Of a stretch of 64,000 nt of DNA, positions 1 through 12,100 are shown one piece after another (within the stretch, counting starts at the first letter, position 1; each line of letters opens with the position of its first letter). Source of the DNA: Cycas panzhihuaensis (Eukaryota > Cycadophyta); contig CM041465.1 in assembly GCA_023213395.1 (NCBI GenBank), forward strand, positions 23,808,001-23,872,000. Reading direction: 5' to 3'. Position numbers and translations under genes: made by a program. The notes under the pieces are model-generated. The model saw nothing but the letters and a program-made list of their open reading frames with translations, did not search any database and was not told the origin of the DNA.

Positions 1-1628
1 AATAAAATTGTTAGTATTGCTCTTATTTATCTTCATTCCTTTCATCACTTTCATGTTTTAAAAGGAAATCTAAATAGATGAATGATATGTATTTGATGTG
101 ATTAGATCATATGAGATTTAGGATGCTTTAGTTCCCAAAAGACTCCATTTATGATAAAATCTCTCTATTCTTTAGTTTATTACTTATTTATGGATGATGA
201 CTTGGTTATGATTGATTGCATTTAACTTTATAGTCTAAATATCATTCATTATAGTAGAAGTAAATCTTTAAAATATCTCTTTTTATCTTAGAATCATTCT
301 CTGAAAAGAATATAACATATAATTGGAATAAAAGCTTCACATAAACATTGTATATTATTGAATCTCTTAGTGATTTGCATACATAGTTGCATGTGGTGTT
401 AGTTGTACTTTGTGCTAGTTTTTATTTTATTAAAAAGTGGGTGTTACATCTAAAGGAAGTAGTTTTGTGTTTATTTTTAGTGTGTTTAGTTCCATTAAAA
501 AAACATAAAACAAAATATATTGCATGCATGTTTAGTTTTCTTATTTATGTGATGAAAAGAAGGTGGATAGATCTTGTAGTTTTATTGATTGCTCTTCTGA
601 TTTTATTTTATTTAAAAATATACAAAACAAAATAAAAAAAAAGAAGATAAAACATTTCCATCACTTAGCCCTTCTCCTTCATTTTAGCAAAACTCAAAAG
701 GTAGAAATAATAAGAGGAAAAGAGTCCCTAGGAAGGTTATAAGAGACATTATTAGTGTAATCTTAAACACAGAACTCCTCCATTCAATTATGTAGGCTAG
801 GGAATTCAATCAACCCCTTACATCCTAGCCTGTTGTTGCTTCATTCAAACCTTCATTAAATGATATAATCAGGTGGAGACTCCTTATTAGGAGTTAGAAA
901 AGGTGGTCCCTTTTGTTCTCTTAGGCTTCTTGTCTCTTAGCTTAGACTTAAAATAGAGGAAACATATCACTAGTTAGGAGATAGTTAGCTTAGGTCTAAC
1001 CAAAGCATGCCATCTTTCTGATGACCTTGTTAGGGATTACCATTTATCCTCTTATTTAAAGTGATGGAAACTATTACACTGACTCCTAGGTGATCTTTGA
1101 GACTTCAAGTTATCCTACCTAATTTTCGAACCCAACCCTCACATTTCACTCATGAAGTTTCACTTTCCTATGTTGATTCCTCAGAATACTCCCTTGAAGA
1201 TTCAACTTAGTTATACAAAATACCTATGTACCAAGGGTATCCAAAACCCTCTTAATTCCATGGAGATACTTCTTTTATAGATCCTTCTTTTACATAAGAA
1301 GAACCATTTCCTGTTCAAACACATCTATCATATTTTGAGTAAGTTCTTACTCGGGTTTCTACTCCTCTTCATATGCCTAGATATCAAGATCCTTTTCATC
1401 TAGATACTTATACTATGATATCCTCTCCACAACATTGCCAATTTAATCGATTGTGTGAGGAGTATGAGTTGATTCAAGTTGAGCCTTCAATTACTCTTAA
1501 TGTTATTTGATCTCCCCTACCTTCCCATCCTCCTTTATGAAGACCTTATTCTCCTCCTTTAGAGGAAGCAAAAGATCATATATTGGTTCATTCTTAGCTC
1601 CTTGCTTCATCTTCTAGGTTACAAGTTC
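1..1628. other. Unassigned AT-rich sequence, possible gag-like remnant
   Basis: No gene is recognised. Positions about 1140-1600 on the + strand give a proline-, serine- and tyrosine-rich conceptual peptide broken by stops, similar in composition to the N-terminal part of the gag proteins seen later, but no motif can be matched. The short ORF at 387-635 has no recognisable domain. This may be internal sequence of an element lying to the left. Confidence 0.3.
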
Positions 1629-4600
1629 TATTTCCTAACTATTGGGAATAGATTTGGGGTTCATCGCATAGGTAAGTAGATGTATGCATTTTATCTCATA
1701 CTTTTATTGTACTCTTTTAGTCATTACTTCATATGATACTTTTTGGGCTATTTGGATGCTTGATTATTTGGCTCATTTCATTTTCCTGTGCTTATTAGCC
1801 ATTTATGACAATCAAGACTTCAGTCTAATGGCACCATTGAGCCCCTATAGTGGTCTCTTAGTTGGAAAAAGGTTCATCACATACTATTGTATGTTGAGAA
1901 GACAAGGTCCCAATACCCTGAAACTAACACCAAGATCTAAACTATTCTTGTAACTAGTTACATGAATCGAAACTAAAATTTAACATGCAAGTTCTTAAAC
2001 CACAAATAATATAATAAAATGAACAAGAAAGCTAAGCATCATATATACACCTGATATAACATGGTAAAACCCTAGCAGTATGCTAGGAAAACATCCACAC
2101 ATGAAAGGTATCAATCTTTATTGTCAAAGAATGGAGAAAATATACATAATCTATAACAGAGTGCTCATACCAATAACAACCAGCCACCCAACTCTTCACA
2201 GTACATCGAACACCATCAATATAATGAAAAATACCCTAAATCAGGCTACATGAGAGAGTTATACAAGGCACAAATCTTGACCATAGAATCTAGGGTATTT
2301 TGAGGGAACAACCCTGATTCTCTTTACAATTTAATATACTTTCTAGTTCTAGCTTTTTGGGTCGAGGGCTATCACCCCCGAACCCCCTCTTTGTAGGGGG
2401 CATTCCATGCCTCCCGCACCCCCTTGGAACCCCCTGAGGAAGGTTTGGAGGGGAAACTACGCTTCTAAATTGTCAAAATTTTAGCCTCAAAACCATTTGT
2501 TATCATAATATCTAATATTGTAGCCCAATTTTAGTTGCATTTTGACTCATTTTTACTCCTTTATCTCATCTTTTCCTCTCTTATCTTGCCTTATCAATAA
2601 CTTGATCAACCTGAGGTAGTTTACTAAGGCTTTTAGGAAAAAATTTAGATCTTATTATTATAATCCTATGAGATTTCTTTGTTTATTTTATTAATTTTTA
2701 TACCTAATCTCTACCCACACTTAGAAACCTTAATTTTTATCATTTTTATTGTGTTCCAGCTCAATCTTATAGGTTTATCATGTTTTTTTACCATCTATTT
2801 GTCAGTTAGGTGGCCTAAAGTTAGTTTGTAGGGGCCTAAGGAGGAGTTCCTAACCCCTGGCAATGAGCTCCCCCTTGATTTTTATCATTTTTTATTGATT
2901 TTACTAATTTATTTCTACCCTAGTCTGATTTATATCTACTCCAATTTAATTTCTATGCCCTACATATATATTCATAGTGCTATGAATATATTTGTGGTGT
3001 CACAAATATATTAGTAGTGCAATTATTAATGACATAATTGTGGTTAGCAATAATTAGTTTTGCATTAAATACACTTCCTTAAAGGTTTTTGGCCTTGAGA
3101 CTAGCCTAGATTGAGGCCTAACAGTTATGAGAGGGCATTCAAGATCAAAAATCTCACTTTCTATGATTCATTCATCATTATACACTCAATTTTCATGCTT
3201 ATTTTTTCACTCTTCATGCACAAAATAGAAAATACACACTATTGAGGAAGGAAAACATAAGAAGGACATAGATTTTGGGTGGCATAATCATCTGATCAAC
3301 CTCTACACTCTACTACATCCTTCCTTCATCTTCACTCAAGGATTCTTCATAAAAGTCTTCTCAAGTGTTGAAAAGAGCTCCATTAAAAAGTTTCGATTAC
3401 AAAGACCAAGTTTACTCATAATAAATGGGTGAAAACCAACCATCTCTTTGTTTGGAGTTAAAATTCTTATAAATTCTTATGCTTTCTTACTATTTGATTT
3501 GTCTCTATTAGGAATATAGCTTAAGGAAGCTATATTTCACCCTACTAATCATACTTTTCCCTCTTGTAACCTTTGGGAAACCTTTTTCTATGAACTAGAA
3601 ACCTCACAAAACATCTTAGAGTGTTGAAGAAGAAGGTAAGGTGTTAGCTAGATAAAGGAGTTTATAGAAGAGAAAAGAGGTGCAAGCTTTGGCCTTTACA
3701 CCCCCTTCCATTAGGTAATCCCCTCCTAATACCATAAGGTATCCTATTTTATTGTTCATGCACATTCTCCTTCAATACAAACCCAAATCACTACACCATT
3801 TCATAAGTAGTTCATTACTTATTCCTAAGATTTTGTATCTCATCTTTATACACATTTTTTTCACTTTAGATCATTGCCCAAAACTTGTGAAGCCAGGTCA
3901 TATTTTTTTCCACTTGAGAGATCACTACTATATAGGGGTCATGCCATTCTGAGGCACCACCCTCTTCTCCATTCCCTTCTTCTCATACTTTTACATGCTA
4001 AGATTTTGAGAAGAGAGGAAATAACATTTGATTTTGTTTCTTTTGAATACAAAGGCATAACAAACATATTGAAAATATTTACACACACACATATACTACA
4101 TATCACTTACAGGTAGATTTATTGCTCTTGTCTTATAGGTAGAATGCCTACTCTTACTCATGAGGAGACGTTCATCACAAGGTAATATTAATTCATGTTT
4201 TAACATCATAATTAGTGTACATTTTGCTTTATTACTTTTCTTTATTTTTGTTTTATAATTGTTCATTTGAACTTGGGGAAGGTAAGGAAGCCCCTTTTGT
4301 TCCCAATGGATTTTGTGATAATAAGAGAGCTTGCACTATCAACAAGAGAAGAGTAGGTAAAAGCATCACTAATTAGGTGCACTCCTCCTAAATCTCTTCT
4401 CTTCTTACTTACTTCCTTTCAAGTTCATCTCTTAGTTGTTAGCAGTAAACGTGAAAGATTTATTTACACAGAACATATTCCTTTGTATTCATAGGAAGAA
4501 GAAAGGAAATATGTATGCACATATTCGTGTCCTCTTCCTTCCTCTTCATAAAAAGAACATAGTAAGAAAGGATTTCTACCCTTGCTTGCATATGAACATT

Positions 4601-5310
4601 GCATTTAAAAGATAAGGTTAAAACCCTAAGTCAAAAGAGTATTTTTCTCTTTTTGCATAAAAGAGAAATAAATTGAAAAGAAAGCATTGCATAAGCATTA
4701 TTCACCTTCTCCTCTATTTTGCATTTTTTCTAGAAAAATGAAGTTGATTATCTGTAGGCGTATAGCTCCTAGTTATTGCTAAAGGAAAAGAGAGTAAAAT
4801 TTAAGAGTTGATTATTTTGTAAATAACATAACTATAACTTGTACATTACACAAAACATGATACCTTCAAAATAAGAAGACATTACCTCTCTAAATAACCA
4901 AAAGAGACATCAATACCACCTTGCACTACAACCAAAAGGCAACCCTTTAGACAAAAGGAAACAACATAGAACCTTTGTTTTACATCTTTTTTATTACCTA
5001 CACCATACTCCCCTTTTTCAAAAGAGAGCCTTCCATTCCTCCCTTTTAAACAAGGATAGGAGAGCCTTACCTAGGCTACTCGGTAACTTGAGGATGTTGA
5101 TCCTTGCACTCCCAAAACATATCATATCATAACCCTTTAAGGTAGATAGGGGAACATATGTGTTATAGGTCCTCAAACCTATGCTCTGATGTATAGACAC
5201 CCTTCAAGGGTAAGCTTGACCTCTATTACACCTCTAGTTTCCTATTCCTTAACCCTAAAATCTAGCTAGAGTGTAGTAATTCCTAGTGACCCCTTAGAAG
5301 TGCATTTCCA
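1629..5310 (+). repeat. LTR1, X-type Ty3/gypsy LTR
   Basis: This stretch aligns end to end with the pieces of LTR2 (6054-6608, 23072-23855, 27264-29000). The start is a decayed TGTTTC (TATTTCC) followed by the family motif around AATGGA/AATAGA, and the end is CATTTCCA. Without the 626-bp solo LTR inside it, its length is about 3.05 kb, close to the summed LTR2. The flanking pentamers (agttc, ttatg) do not match, and no primer-binding site follows, so it is not the 5' end of an intact element. It is probably what remains of a recombined or deleted relative next to X. Confidence 0.8.
1892..2517. mobile_element. Solo LTR (626 bp) inside LTR1
   Basis: LTR2 lacks this block. It begins TGTTGAGAAG and ends ATCTAATA, so the ends form a decayed TGTT...AACA-type inverted repeat. 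Both sides carry the pentamer TTGTA (1887-1891 and 2518-2522), a perfect 5-bp target duplication. There is no coding capacity. The TGTTGAG terminus resembles that of the copia element at 23856-27258, but the interior differs. The best reading is a solo LTR of a copia-type element; orientation is unknown. Confidence 0.7.
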
Positions 5311-6043
5311 TTATGGTCCCATAATTCTATAGTGTGACTCTTAGATCATAGTGTCCCAATTGACCCAAACCTATCAGGTCCTTTATCCCAAACTGAGGGC
5401 TCTGGCTATGACTTCCAGGTCTCTTTTATTCCACTTCTCCTTGGTCAAGATTTGATACATTCCTCATAATTGAAATACCAAGGCTAATAACTTAGTCAAC
5501 TTTATTCTTAAGCATCAGCTTTAGCTCCAAGGTGACTCCTTGTCTACTAGATAGGTCACCCTTCACAAAGCCTCTAAGGGTGACCTTCCTTTCTCAACCT
5601 TTAATTCTTCTTTACCTCTAAATAGTGGCTGCTAATAAGGTTAAAGTATGGTGACTAGAACCTTTACTTATTTGGTTTATATCCTACCTTGGTGTGATAA
5701 GGCATCCCTTTGTTTTCCTAAGGAGTCTTTTTGGGTTTCTAAACCCTGCCTTTAGGGTCATGCTACTGGTTTGGGGGTGTGACTAAGGGAATTCCCCTTA
5801 GTTATCCCTTCTCCATGTTTCTTGTGCATGCTTTGAGTTCATGGCCCATGCCTCAATCTTGATTTGGTCATAAACCTATCTCCCCCCTTAGCACGTGCCT
5901 CCTATCTATACATCTGTTGCAACACTCAATACCCTTATTAGTTATCTACATACTTACTTATTGGATATCATGTCTACTGATAATATCTATGTTGATAACA
6001 TTCACCATCATCCCATGCTCCAAAGCAATGAGGTTCTGTTGCT
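5311..6043 (+). other. Remnant internal region upstream of LTR2
   Basis: This 0.73-kb stretch lies between LTR1 and the polypurine tract before LTR2. No ORF or domain is recognisable. Its last 50 bases resemble the sequence before the 3' LTR of element A (20420-20470). It therefore looks like the 3' end of a largely deleted element whose 3' LTR position is occupied by LTR2. Confidence 0.5.
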
Positions 6044-6053
6044 AAGGGGGTAG
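6044..6053 (+). other. Polypurine tract before LTR2
   Basis: AAGGGGGTAG directly precedes the TGTTTC start of LTR2. The same position in element A has AAGGGGGCAG, and element Y has its complement. In Ty3/gypsy elements this tract primes plus-strand DNA synthesis next to the 3' LTR. Its presence in front of LTR2, which is also followed by a primer-binding site and gag, is unusual. Confidence 0.7.
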
Positions 6054-6608
6054 TGTTTCTTAGCTATCAGGAATGGATTTAGAGTTCATCACATAGGTAA
6101 GTAGAGGTATGTATTCTATCTCACACTTTTATTGCACTCTTTTAGTCATTCCTTTATATGATGCTTATTTGGCTACTCGGATGCTTGATTATTTGGCTCA
6201 TTTTATTTTCTTGTGCCTATTACCTACCTATGACGATCAAGACTCTGGTTTGGTGGCACCATTGAGCCCCTATAGTGGTTTTCTAGTTGGCAAAATATTT
6301 ATCACATGCACCTACAACCCAATTTTGGTTTAGTTCTAACTTATTTTTGCTTCTTTATTACACCTTTTCCCCTCTTATCTTACCTTATCAACAACTTGGT
6401 CAACCTAGGGTAGTTTACTAAGGCTTTTGGGGGAAAATCTACATCTTATTATTATAATCCCATGAGATTTCTTTGTTTATTTTTATTAATTTTTATACCT
6501 AATCTCTACCCACACTTGGACATCTTAATTGCTATCATTTTTATCAGGTTTCAACTCGATCTTATGGGTTTATCATGCTTTTTTGCCATCTATCAGTTAG
6601 TTGGATGG
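6054..6608 (+). repeat. LTR2 of X, part 1
   Basis: It starts TGTTTCTTAGCTA and aligns with 1629-1891 and 2518-2815 of LTR1, skipping the solo LTR. It stops at 6608, where element A is inserted; the last five bases GATGG pair with GATGT at 23072 as the decayed target duplication. It continues at 23072. Confidence 0.85.
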
Positions 6609-9181
6609 TGTTTCCCAGCTACTAGGAATGGACTTGAGATGGGTCAAATCAAGTAAACATAGGTATATACTTCTCACCTTTAGTATGGACTTGAGATGGG
6701 TCAAGTCATTTAGAGTGTTGTTTGATGCATGCTTGCTTGCCATTTGTGTGATCGCATTGCTTTCTTGCCTGATCACGTTACTTATGCCTACTGCATATTA
6801 TTCAGCCTATGACAACCCACCATGGGGAACTCCTTAGCGAGTCATGCACCCCATATAGTACTCAGCTGCCCGCAATGCCTCCACAGCTCCTTAAACGTCG
6901 CCGTTGGTCACAACCCACTCGCATCAACAATCCTGTCATCACTTTAAGTCTCCTTCTAGATGTGATAGGACTCCCCTAAGACTCATCTCTCTATGTCGGC
7001 TACTTGCCAGCCACCTGGGCATGAGATCCTAGCCTAACCAGCCTCTTCACACCCTTTTGTTTGGCTCTAGGCCTCAGATCTACCTTAATTTTGATTTTCA
7101 GTCCCACACTGCTACAAACTTAGTGGTACTATGAAGTTTGCCATAATGCGACTGTTTAAACTCATTTTTTAAAACCGCCTTGGTGATTCTCATTCTTTCT
7201 ATGGAATCGCCACGTGGCGCTTGTGGGTATTCACCCCCACCGTAACCCTATATATTTGTTTAGGGTTGGGGTGAGTATAAAACTAAAAAACTAAGCCATT
7301 TGCTCTTCTTCTGGGTTCATTTTTTAGTTCTCTACTGTAGCTCTCATTCTATAACCTTCACAGGATCTGCTCCTCTTCCACAGGATACCTGCTGCGTCTT
7401 ATGCCTTGCTCCAGCAGCTTCAGGCTCCCTTTTTGTAGGTCTATTTCATGGAAGGAGGGTTCTCACAACATCTTAACAATCAAACCCCAAGATCTTAGAG
7501 TTGCATCCACATTTGCCTCCCCTTCAGCCTAGGTCTGAAAAGCCTATTTGGCATAGGCTTTTCCCTCTGATTTTTGGTAGAATCAAGCTCTTTCCTTCTA
7601 CTTCAAGGTACTCCTTCAATGGTCCCTTAAGTTTCTTGGTTTTTTCCTTTCTTTTATGAGCAGTTTTGAGACCATCTTTGCTCTTATCCTTGCATCTCAT
7701 AGGAGCTTGCCCATTGCTCCTTATCTTGCGTTACTTCTCCTTTCCTTTCCCACAAGCTCACTCTAGGGTGGTTATGTAAGAGGGTTGCATAAGGATAGGT
7801 GAAGGGAGAAAGGCAAGATCAATCCCCTTATTGGCCTTATCCCCAAGGGTTTTACCCTTCCCTTCCTTCCTCTTCCACTCCATGCCTCTCTCTGGAGTTG
7901 GGCTAGGGATAGTGAGAGCTTATTTCCAGTTCTAAAAACAGCATTGGAAACCCTTACCACACTGGTTTCAAACCTACACTCTTAGGTTTTGGGCATCACC
8001 TAAGCCCCCAAACTCGTCCCGGTCAGTTTGTGATCCTTGGCTTGCCCTAGCTTGACGATTTGCTGCCCATAGCACTTCATCTCTTGGGTTTGTCTGTGCA
8101 CCATTTTGTTGGTTTATTACCTCTTTTATTTATTGTCCCATACATCTATTACACCCTGGTTTTCCCCCCATTGAGGCTATGTGGAGGTACTTGTGGGTAA
8201 GTTCGCCATTCCGAGGCTAACTTCCTCATCTTAGTCACTACTTGGTGTTGCTTTGATTTGAGTCTTACTTAGAGGTTTTGGAGTAGAGTGTAATATTTTT
8301 AACTTGATTTATTAACTACTTCTTATATTTATATACATATTAAGCATATTTGGCAGCCCCCTCTTCTGGGAGGGAGAAACCTTTATTTTGTGCTTGGCAG
8401 GTTCACGGCAACGAAAGTATGAAGAAGGCAGACTTCTTGACAGGTTAATCTCTAGTTAGTAGTGCTTTTGTTTCCTTCTTTGCTCTTTTTTCTATTGCTT
8501 TGCTTTCACATGTTGGGGAAGGTAAGGTAGCCCCTCGTCTGTTCATGGCAACCATCGTCGACTAATCCCACACCTACGCGGCAAGTTCAAGTGGATGAGT
8601 GCATAAAGAGAGGAAGGGCGTAATGTCCCAACCACGCTTCTTTTCTAGGTATTCCTTGTCCCCCTTTTGTCCTTTTTTTTGCCATATTTCTTTTATGCAC
8701 ACGTCGCATGCTAAAGACACATAGGAAACAAAAAGGGAAAGAACTCATTCTTGCATTTATAAATTATTTTTATAGCTGTTTATATCATATGTAGATAGGA
8801 CTTAGGTGTGAGCCACACATTTCTCATACCTTATCTAGCCCATACGTAGGACATCACATCTCACACATGTCTACTTGCACATTGCCTTCTCCCTCCCGTG
8901 AGAAGGCATAACTTCCTAGAGTCCCCCTTCCTCTTCCCAGCCATCTAAGGGGTAGGTGGGCCTCTTCTTTTAGGATGACCTAAGGCCTTGCCTTATGTCC
9001 TTTTCTAAAGATTGCCCTAAGGCAATTGGGCACCATTCGTGGGTCCTGAATCTGTGCTTTGGCGCACGGACGCCCTGCATGGTGTTCTTTCTTGCTGTTA
9101 AGATCCCATTTATAGCCCAACCACACCATAGCTAGTTACATCCTTCTAAGTATAGAAGACCATCCTGTAGATACGATTCGA
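6609..9181 (+). repeat. 5' LTR of element A
   Basis: It begins TGTTTCCCAGCTACTAGG and ends GATTCGA just before the primer-binding site. It is a direct repeat of 20473-23071; samples compared by eye agree at roughly 85-93% of bases, differences being mostly transitions. It carries a GGTACY-centred imperfect palindrome at about 7115-7140 and a TATA-like box at 7276. No coding region is convincing here. Confidence 0.9.
7276..7282 (+). promoter_or_regulatory. TATA-like box in the A LTR
   Basis: TATAAAA lies in GTGAGTATAAAAC, conserved in the other LTR at 21155-21161 although the surrounding bases differ. It is about 670 bp into the LTR and 130 bp after the palindromic motif. It is the best candidate for the gag-pol promoter of A. 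Confidence 0.5.
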
Positions 9182-9182
9182 C

Positions 9183-9200
9183 TGACGACCATACTGGGGA
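9183..9200 (+). other. Primer-binding site of element A
   Basis: TGACGACCATACTGGGGA follows the LTR after a one-base spacer. Y and Z have TGGCGACCATACTAGGR at the same place and X has TAGTGACTATACTGGGGA. The A copy carries one change at the third base. Tat/Ogre elements usually prime from a tRNA whose complement begins TGGCGAC (often reported as tRNA-Arg); the exact tRNA was not checked. Confidence 0.8.
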
Positions 9201-9440
9201 TCTGCCAGTAAAGGAGCTAGTCTTACTTATCTTTCTGTTGGTGCTATTGCTTTCCAGTGATCTTCCTTATTTTCCTTTTCCATTGGGAAGCCCCCAACAC
9301 ATGCTTCATACTCCTTTTTCTTCTAACAACTTTGGCAAAAGCGTTATATGTGACGTTTCTTACGTCATTTACAAGGTTTGCCACCTTTGTTAGAAGACTC
9401 TTCATATCACCTACTTCCATCATTGGAATCTGATTCGACA
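9201..9440 (+). other. Leader between primer-binding site and gag, element A
   Basis: This 240-bp untranslated leader has close counterparts in Z (47006-47252) and Y (55117-55360). The reading frame of gag extends upstream to about 9345 without an ATG. In X an ATG occurs about 65 bases before the common M-E-G-Y start, so translation may once have begun earlier. Confidence 0.5.
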
Positions 9441-12100
9441 ATGGAGGGCTATCCTTCTGATTGGGCGTATCACGCCTTTGCCTCAGGAACTCATGAGTTC
9501 CCTGTGTCTATTCCAGGATCCACCCAAGAGGGTGACAATCCTATCTATTACCTGGGTGACCAGCATCACCCCATCAATATCCATCCTTCTACCCATGTGG
9601 TAGAAGACCCGTCTTCTCTTGAGGTTCACCCTTCGGGTGGTGATTCTTATGAGGAGAGCCCTGAGGGGTCCACGCCATTCGAGGTCCCATCCACCTCTTA
9701 TGTTCGCGTGGATACCCCTCCCACCGACGTGGTTGAAGTTATTAGCAAGTGCTTTCGAGCGGCTCGCCTTCAATCGCATCCTAGGTGGTTTGAAGGTGTC
9801 ATACATGGTGGAGCATCCTCTTTATCTACTCCTTTTCCACCTCCTTCATCCGCGTCTACCCCTCCTACTACCAGTAACCCTTTCATTCCCGCGTATTCAT
9901 CCCGCTCCTTTCCTACACCAACTGTGGGGGTGAATGTTGCACCTTCCATTCCTCGCCAGGGTCCTAGTTCTTCAAGACCCTCTCGTGGTATGTCTTTCCC
10001 TCAGTTAGGGGTTGGCATACCCTTTCTTAGTCAAGCTAATGTGCCATCCCCCAATGTGATGCGTGCATTCCCTAGTAGGCCTATGGGTCCTACCATCTCT
10101 TCAGCCGCTAGTCATGTGGGACCTGCTCCTACATATTCCCAAAATCAATCTATTGGTCCTTCCTTTTACATACCCCCAGGTTACACTTCTCAACCTTGGG
10201 GGCATGGTAAAGGGAACCACCTCCCAGCTTATGGGGTGGATCCGCTACACCCATATAGGATTGCACCACCTACGGGTGGCCCATATGGGCAAAACCTGGT
10301 TCCACACCCTCCTTTTCTGCCATCTAGCATGGCCTCTCTCATTGCGCCTTCGCAAGGGAACCCAACTCCCTTTTAAGGCACTTATCCTCAAGCCCCCTTC
10401 CAGCAAGGGGCATTCCCTCAAGGAGGGATGGGTTTGCCACCCCCATCTGTTCCTTACTCACTACCTATTACATCATTCATTGATCCTATAGTCCAGACAA
10501 GGGCATGTCCCTTCATCGACTATAGATCAACACTGCTATCTATTAAGCATTAAGAACTAATATGCTGCCTCATCCTTCTGAAGTTCCTAGATTTAATAGA
10601 ACTTCCTCACAAGACCCAACAGAACACATACGTAGTTTTTCTATGGCATGTATAGATTACTGGGCTTATGACCACATATTGATGAAGTTATTTCCATGAT
10701 CTTTATAGGGCGATGCCCTTAAGTGGTTTTATCACCTCCTTGCCCACTCTATCTTTTCATTCTAGCAATTGGTGGATGAATTCATCAACTACTTTGATGT
10801 AGCTTGTCTTTTTGAAAGCAGAATGAAATCTCTCCTTTTGCTCAAACAAGGTCACGATGAAATGAATCATGATTTTGTGTGATGATTCCATGACCTTCTT
10901 CACTCCACTAAGGCCACATTGCCTGAGGAGTTGAAGAGAGACCTTTTCGTTAACGCACTTTGCCCCGAAGTACATGTGGAAGTCCTTAAAATGGGGGTGA
11001 CCACGTGCGACTCCGCGATTGCAAAGTCCTTAGCGTTAGAGGCTATTGAGATCCAAGCCATACTCAAGAGGCCTCTTAAGCCCTCACAACGTCATGAGGC
11101 ACCTCCCTCAACGAAGGAAACTAAACCTTCACAACCCACCAAGTCTACTTCTCACTCGACTGAGAAGACCTTAGACCCCTTTACTTCTACCATACGTTCA
11201 TTCTAATGTACGATGAATGAGCTTAAACTTCAAGCTCCTTCATCTCCAACTTCCAGCAAACAAATTCAATAGGCTTCTCAAGCCGTTCCTCCCGCGGGAG
11301 GTAATGCCCAGCCTTCTCAAGCAAGGAAAGCAGATCTTTTACTTGAGAAGAAGTGGTATTCCATCCATGGGGAGTGCTTCCATGATGACTCGCGTTGTCA
11401 GGTGCAACACCCTCGTGATGCCCCACAATGTGATTTGTCTCCCAGGTGGGCCTCAAGGCCCAATCTCAATCAACCTGTCCACAAGGATCCGTTCCCTAAA
11501 TATGGGGAGTGTGACTGTAATGCTCAATAAAGAAACAACCAAAACCGAGGTAGATCCCCTAATTCTCGCCCTTTGCATGGTAGAGGGAAGGGTATGTGAG
11601 TTTCAGCATCCTCCTCACATTCCCCTGATCACCATGCTCCTTCACCTTCACGATCCTATAACAAGGGAAAGAAGATAATTCAAATGCTTGAGGCCACTCC
11701 CTTATATACCCTAACTCGATCTCAAGCTGTAAAAGAGGTAGCTGGCACCTCTACATCTACATCACACCTTGATCCTCCTCTGGAAGTTATTCCTCTGGAG
11801 ATACCTTCACTTCCTAAGAACGTTTCCATCTGCCCTGGTTACTTCGACTTTAGAAGAGCCCTTACCCAACCCACAGTGAAGGGTAAGCCATTTTCTGTGG
11901 TTGAAGAGCTTCATACCGTGGCTGCCGAGATGTCCATCATGGATGTCTTAAAGAGCTATCCCAAGCAACGAATGCTCCTCCTAAAAGCTTTAGGATTGAA
12001 TGACGCGCCTGTTCATGCTTTGGGCACCACCCAAAGTCATGAACCTGTCATCTCCTTTGATCCTAAATATCTTTCCCCAGCCGATGGAAGGGAGCACTAA
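9441..12100 (+). pseudogene. gag: gag of element A (decayed)
   Basis: Gag would form the particle that packages element RNA. The start chosen is the ATG at 9441 (M-E-G-Y-P-S-D-W), shared with Z, Y and X. A long proline/serine-rich N-terminal part runs open to 10376. A gag core follows at about 10620-11070, with stops and a shift. A knuckle-like motif at about 11356-11399 has Y in place of the first C of the C-x2-H-x4-H-x4-C pattern seen in Z. The last block (11684-12100) ends G-R-E-H then TAA. That TAA is at the identical place in Z, so it may be the family's true gag stop rather than decay. Protease follows in the same frame. Confidence 0.85.

Noticed and set aside
387-635. 82-codon hydrophobic ORF that looks like a membrane protein
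   Set aside because: AT-rich region, no homologue recognised, no start context or neighbouring gene; chance ORF is more likely.
6601-6837. ORF across the left end of element A
   Set aside because: It spans the junction of LTR2 and the A LTR, so it is a by-product of the insertion.
9183-9200. Possible tRNA gene near the TGGCGACC sequences
   Set aside because: Only the 18-base complement of a tRNA 3' end is present; no cloverleaf can be formed around it.
9483-9806. ORF on the - strand opposite gag of A
   Set aside because: Shadow of the GC-rich, Pro/Ser-rich gag frame; the gag frame is conserved in Z and Y and this one is not.
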